Virus record (IMG/VR): IMGVR_UViG_3300031371_000014
Span: 1 to 25,419 of that record
Source: a virus
Reading direction: 5' to 3' (one strand)
Length of the DNA stretch: 25,419 bases
How positions within the stretch are numbered: position 1 is the first letter of the stretch; each line of letters starts with the position of its first letter. Positions 23,949 to 25,419 of this stretch are shown here, piece after piece. The notes under the pieces were generated by a model, which saw only the letters and a list, made by a program, of their open reading frames with translations, did not search any database and was not told the origin of the DNA. The translations under genes were made by a program, and so were the position numbers.

Positions 23949-25419
23949 TTAACTAAAAGTTAAAGTTACTGATAATCCTTCTGCTCCTGTAGCAGCAGCA
24001 TCAATATCTACATAAATTTGGTCACCGGTAGAAATATCATCATTACTAGTATTTATACTTCCGTCTGAAGCGTAATATTCATTATAACTTACTGTTATTC
24101 CAGTGCTTAACATATCAACATCCGACCCGCTTCTTCTACGTCTAACCATAACCGTAGTTGTTCCAGACGATCCTTGTGTATGTACACTAGCGATAGCAGC
24201 GGTCAAATTCTTACCAGATAAAGCAGCTGGCACTGTCCAAGCAACTTTTCCATTCCCCGTTGATATAGCAGTATCAGATTCAAACGGAACTATTGTTACA
24301 CAAGTTTCAGAACTTGGAATTTGACTTATGATATCCCCAGATGTAGTAGTGAGTTGATCATTAGTAGCATAATTTCCGGCGGGCTGAAATCCTGTGTCAA
24401 CATAAGTTTTGACAGCTTTTTCTGTCGGGACAGCATCATCTGAATTACCAGCTAAGGTCCCATCTATTGAAAACTCATCAATCGCTGTTCCATTTGGTAA
24501 AACAAGACCACCTGAAGTTGATTCTATAGTTCCAGATACAGTTAAAAGTGATCCAGGATCAGTCGCCCCGATGCCGACTTTGCCTGCTCTTGTAATAACC
24601 ATTCTCGTGTTGTTGTCTGTAACAAATCCGAGCCTACCCCCAGTTATGTCTTCTTTAATTCCAAATATCTGACTATCATCACTCCTTCTTTTCTGAATTA
24701 ACCAATCACCATAATTATCATTTGTTACTCTTATCCCAATTCCACTCGTATAAGCAATATCCAACTTCGCCCCAGGACTCGTCGTCCCGATGCCGACTTT
24801 GCCATCATCATCTATAATCACATCAGATGATTGTAAAGCATCTGTTCCATCATAGCGAACTATGTGATTATCTGTTCCGGCAGGTATTGAAACAGCTGTA
24901 GTTTGAGTAGTACCATCAGGAAATTTAAAACCATCTGAAGTTGATTCTATAGTTCCAGATACAGTTAAAAGTGATCCAGGATCAGTCGTCCCGATGCCGA
25001 CGTTGCCCATGTTAAAATACGTGGTCGCGCCTATCTGGGTATTATAGCTGGCCCCGGTATCTACCGAAAACCTGAAATTATTTTCGGTAACCCCGAAACG
25101 AAAATCGCCTGCCGAATGGATATAAGGCCCGGGAGACGTACGATCGAGATAAAAGTCCCCTGCCTGCGTGATTCTAAACATTGAGGTGCTGGAATCATCT
25201 CTCGCTTGTAAAATATTTCCGCCGGTAGAACTCTGAATGTCAAGCGCTGCCGCCGGACTCTTACCGATGCCGACGTTACCGTCATCATCTATAATCACAT
25301 CAGATGATTGTAAACCATCTGTTCCATCATAGCGAACTATGTGATTATCTGTTCCGGAGACATCAGGAATTTGTGATATTATATCCCCGCTGATAGTGGT
25401 TATTTCTGCCTTGGTGTAA
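23949..25419 (-). CDS. Modular tail fibre protein, 5' end beyond window
   Basis: The frame is open to the right edge; an internal GTG at 25298 is not the likely start because the upstream codons read as fibre repeat (YTKAEITTISGDIISQIPD and then TDNHIVRYDGTDGLQSSDV). At least 490 residues are present. It is made of VIIDDDGNVGIG... LTVSGTIES units, a unit shared with the long fibre, and a C-terminal domain of about 115 residues (from CVTIVPFESDTAIS to AEGLSVTLTFS). That end resembles a beta-sandwich common in phage structural proteins, with TVMVRRRRSGSDVDMLSTGI and DISTGDQIYVDIDAAATGAEG. It shares long DNA repeats with the downstream long fibre gene. Confidence 0.8.
   Translation of the reverse strand, partial: YTKAEITTISGDIISQIPDVSGTDNHIVRYDGTDGLQSSDVIIDDDGNVGIGKSPAAALDIQSSTGGNILQARDDSSTSMFRITQAGDFYLDRTSPGPYIHSAGDFRFGVTENNFRFSVDTGASYNTQIGATTYFNMGNVGIGTTDPGSLLTVSGTIESTSDGFKFPDGTTQTTAVSIPAGTDNHIVRYDGTDALQSSDVIIDDDGKVGIGTTSPGAKLDIAYTSGIGIRVTNDNYGDWLIQKRRSDDSQIFGIKEDITGGRLGFVTDNNTRMVITRAGKVGIGATDPGSLLTVSGTIESTSGGLVLPNGTAIDEFSIDGTLAGNSDDAVPTEKAVKTYVDTGFQPAGNYATNDQLTTTSGDIISQIPSSETCVTIVPFESDTAISTGNGKVAWTVPAALSGKNLTAAIASVHTQGSSGTTTVMVRRRRSGSDVDMLSTGITVSYNEYYASDGSINTSNDDISTGDQIYVDIDAAATGAEGLSVTLTFS
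24346..24523 (-). repeat. Dispersed direct repeat shared by two fibre genes, copy 2
   Basis: Second copy of the block at 22044-22221, offset 2302 bases, inside the fibre gene that runs off the right edge. Confidence 0.88.
24512..24578 (-). repeat. Short internal repeat in right-edge fibre gene
   Basis: About 67 bases here recur at 24935-25001 with a single difference. They encode the GSLLTVSGTIES unit and the preceding Gly-Ile-Gly turn, a common phage appendage repeat (VGIGT.DPGSLLTVSG). Confidence 0.75.
24807..24879 (-). repeat. Three-copy fibre repeat (VRYDGT...SSDVIIDD unit)
   Basis: This block of about 70 bases occurs also at 25284-25356 and, slightly more diverged, at 22283-22349 in the long fibre gene. 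It encodes DNH(I/A)VRYDGT(D/G)ALQSSDVIIDD. Together with the 178-base repeat, it shows that both fibre genes are built from an exchangeable pool of modules. Confidence 0.75.

Overview
This window is part of a tailed double-stranded DNA bacteriophage genome (or a prophage). It is AT-rich by eye, densely packed, and every supported gene lies on the minus strand, so transcription runs from right to left. The phage assignment rests on terminase large and small subunits, a portal protein, a probable capsid maturation protease and several tail-fibre proteins. Strong GGAGG-type ribosome binding sites, one TTG and one GTG start, and many overlapping or nearly abutting genes fit a bacterial virus using the standard bacterial code. 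The host cannot be named from the sequence. The cargo (ClpP, NusG-like factor, cold-shock protein, dNMP kinase, actin-like ATPase, HD hydrolase) suggests a fairly large phage.

Layout, in transcription order. Right end to 18887: three fibre or appendage proteins, two of them modular and sharing long direct repeats. 18773 to 12160: an unusual nine-gene cluster behind its own promoter. It holds radical SAM enzyme A, helper A, two small fibre-like proteins made almost entirely of tetrapeptide repeats, a detached C-terminal part of a Peptidase_S74 chaperone, radical SAM enzyme B, helper B (paralogous to A), and two proteins related to PanC-type nucleotidyltransferases. 12071 to 9600: ClpP-like protease, a coiled-coil protein and an actin-like ATPase behind a second promoter. 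9439 to 5499: cold-shock protein, a DIP1984-like protein, dNMP kinase, HD hydrolase, zinc ribbon, NusG-like factor and several small unknowns behind a third promoter. 5489 to 1: the packaging and head module (small and large terminase, small membrane protein, portal, capsid protease running off the left end).

The most interesting part is the 12.2 to 18.8 kb cluster. Two peptide-modifying-type radical SAM enzymes, each followed by a copy of the same unknown helper family, flank two proteins with 29 and 25-26 consecutive tetrapeptides of the form x-[Y/N/D]-[S/T/N]-[S/T/G/A/P]. I infer that the phage post-translationally modifies its own fibre-like proteins at regularly spaced side chains, a RiPP-like arrangement applied to virion parts. 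The PanC-like proteins, in the same apparent operon, may take part.

Three near-identical elements (TGCTAG, 17 bases, ATTATA as read on the plus strand) mark likely promoters of one regulon. No tRNA, rRNA, CRISPR array, insertion sequence or reverse transcriptase was seen, and no gene-free stretch exceeds about 165 bases.
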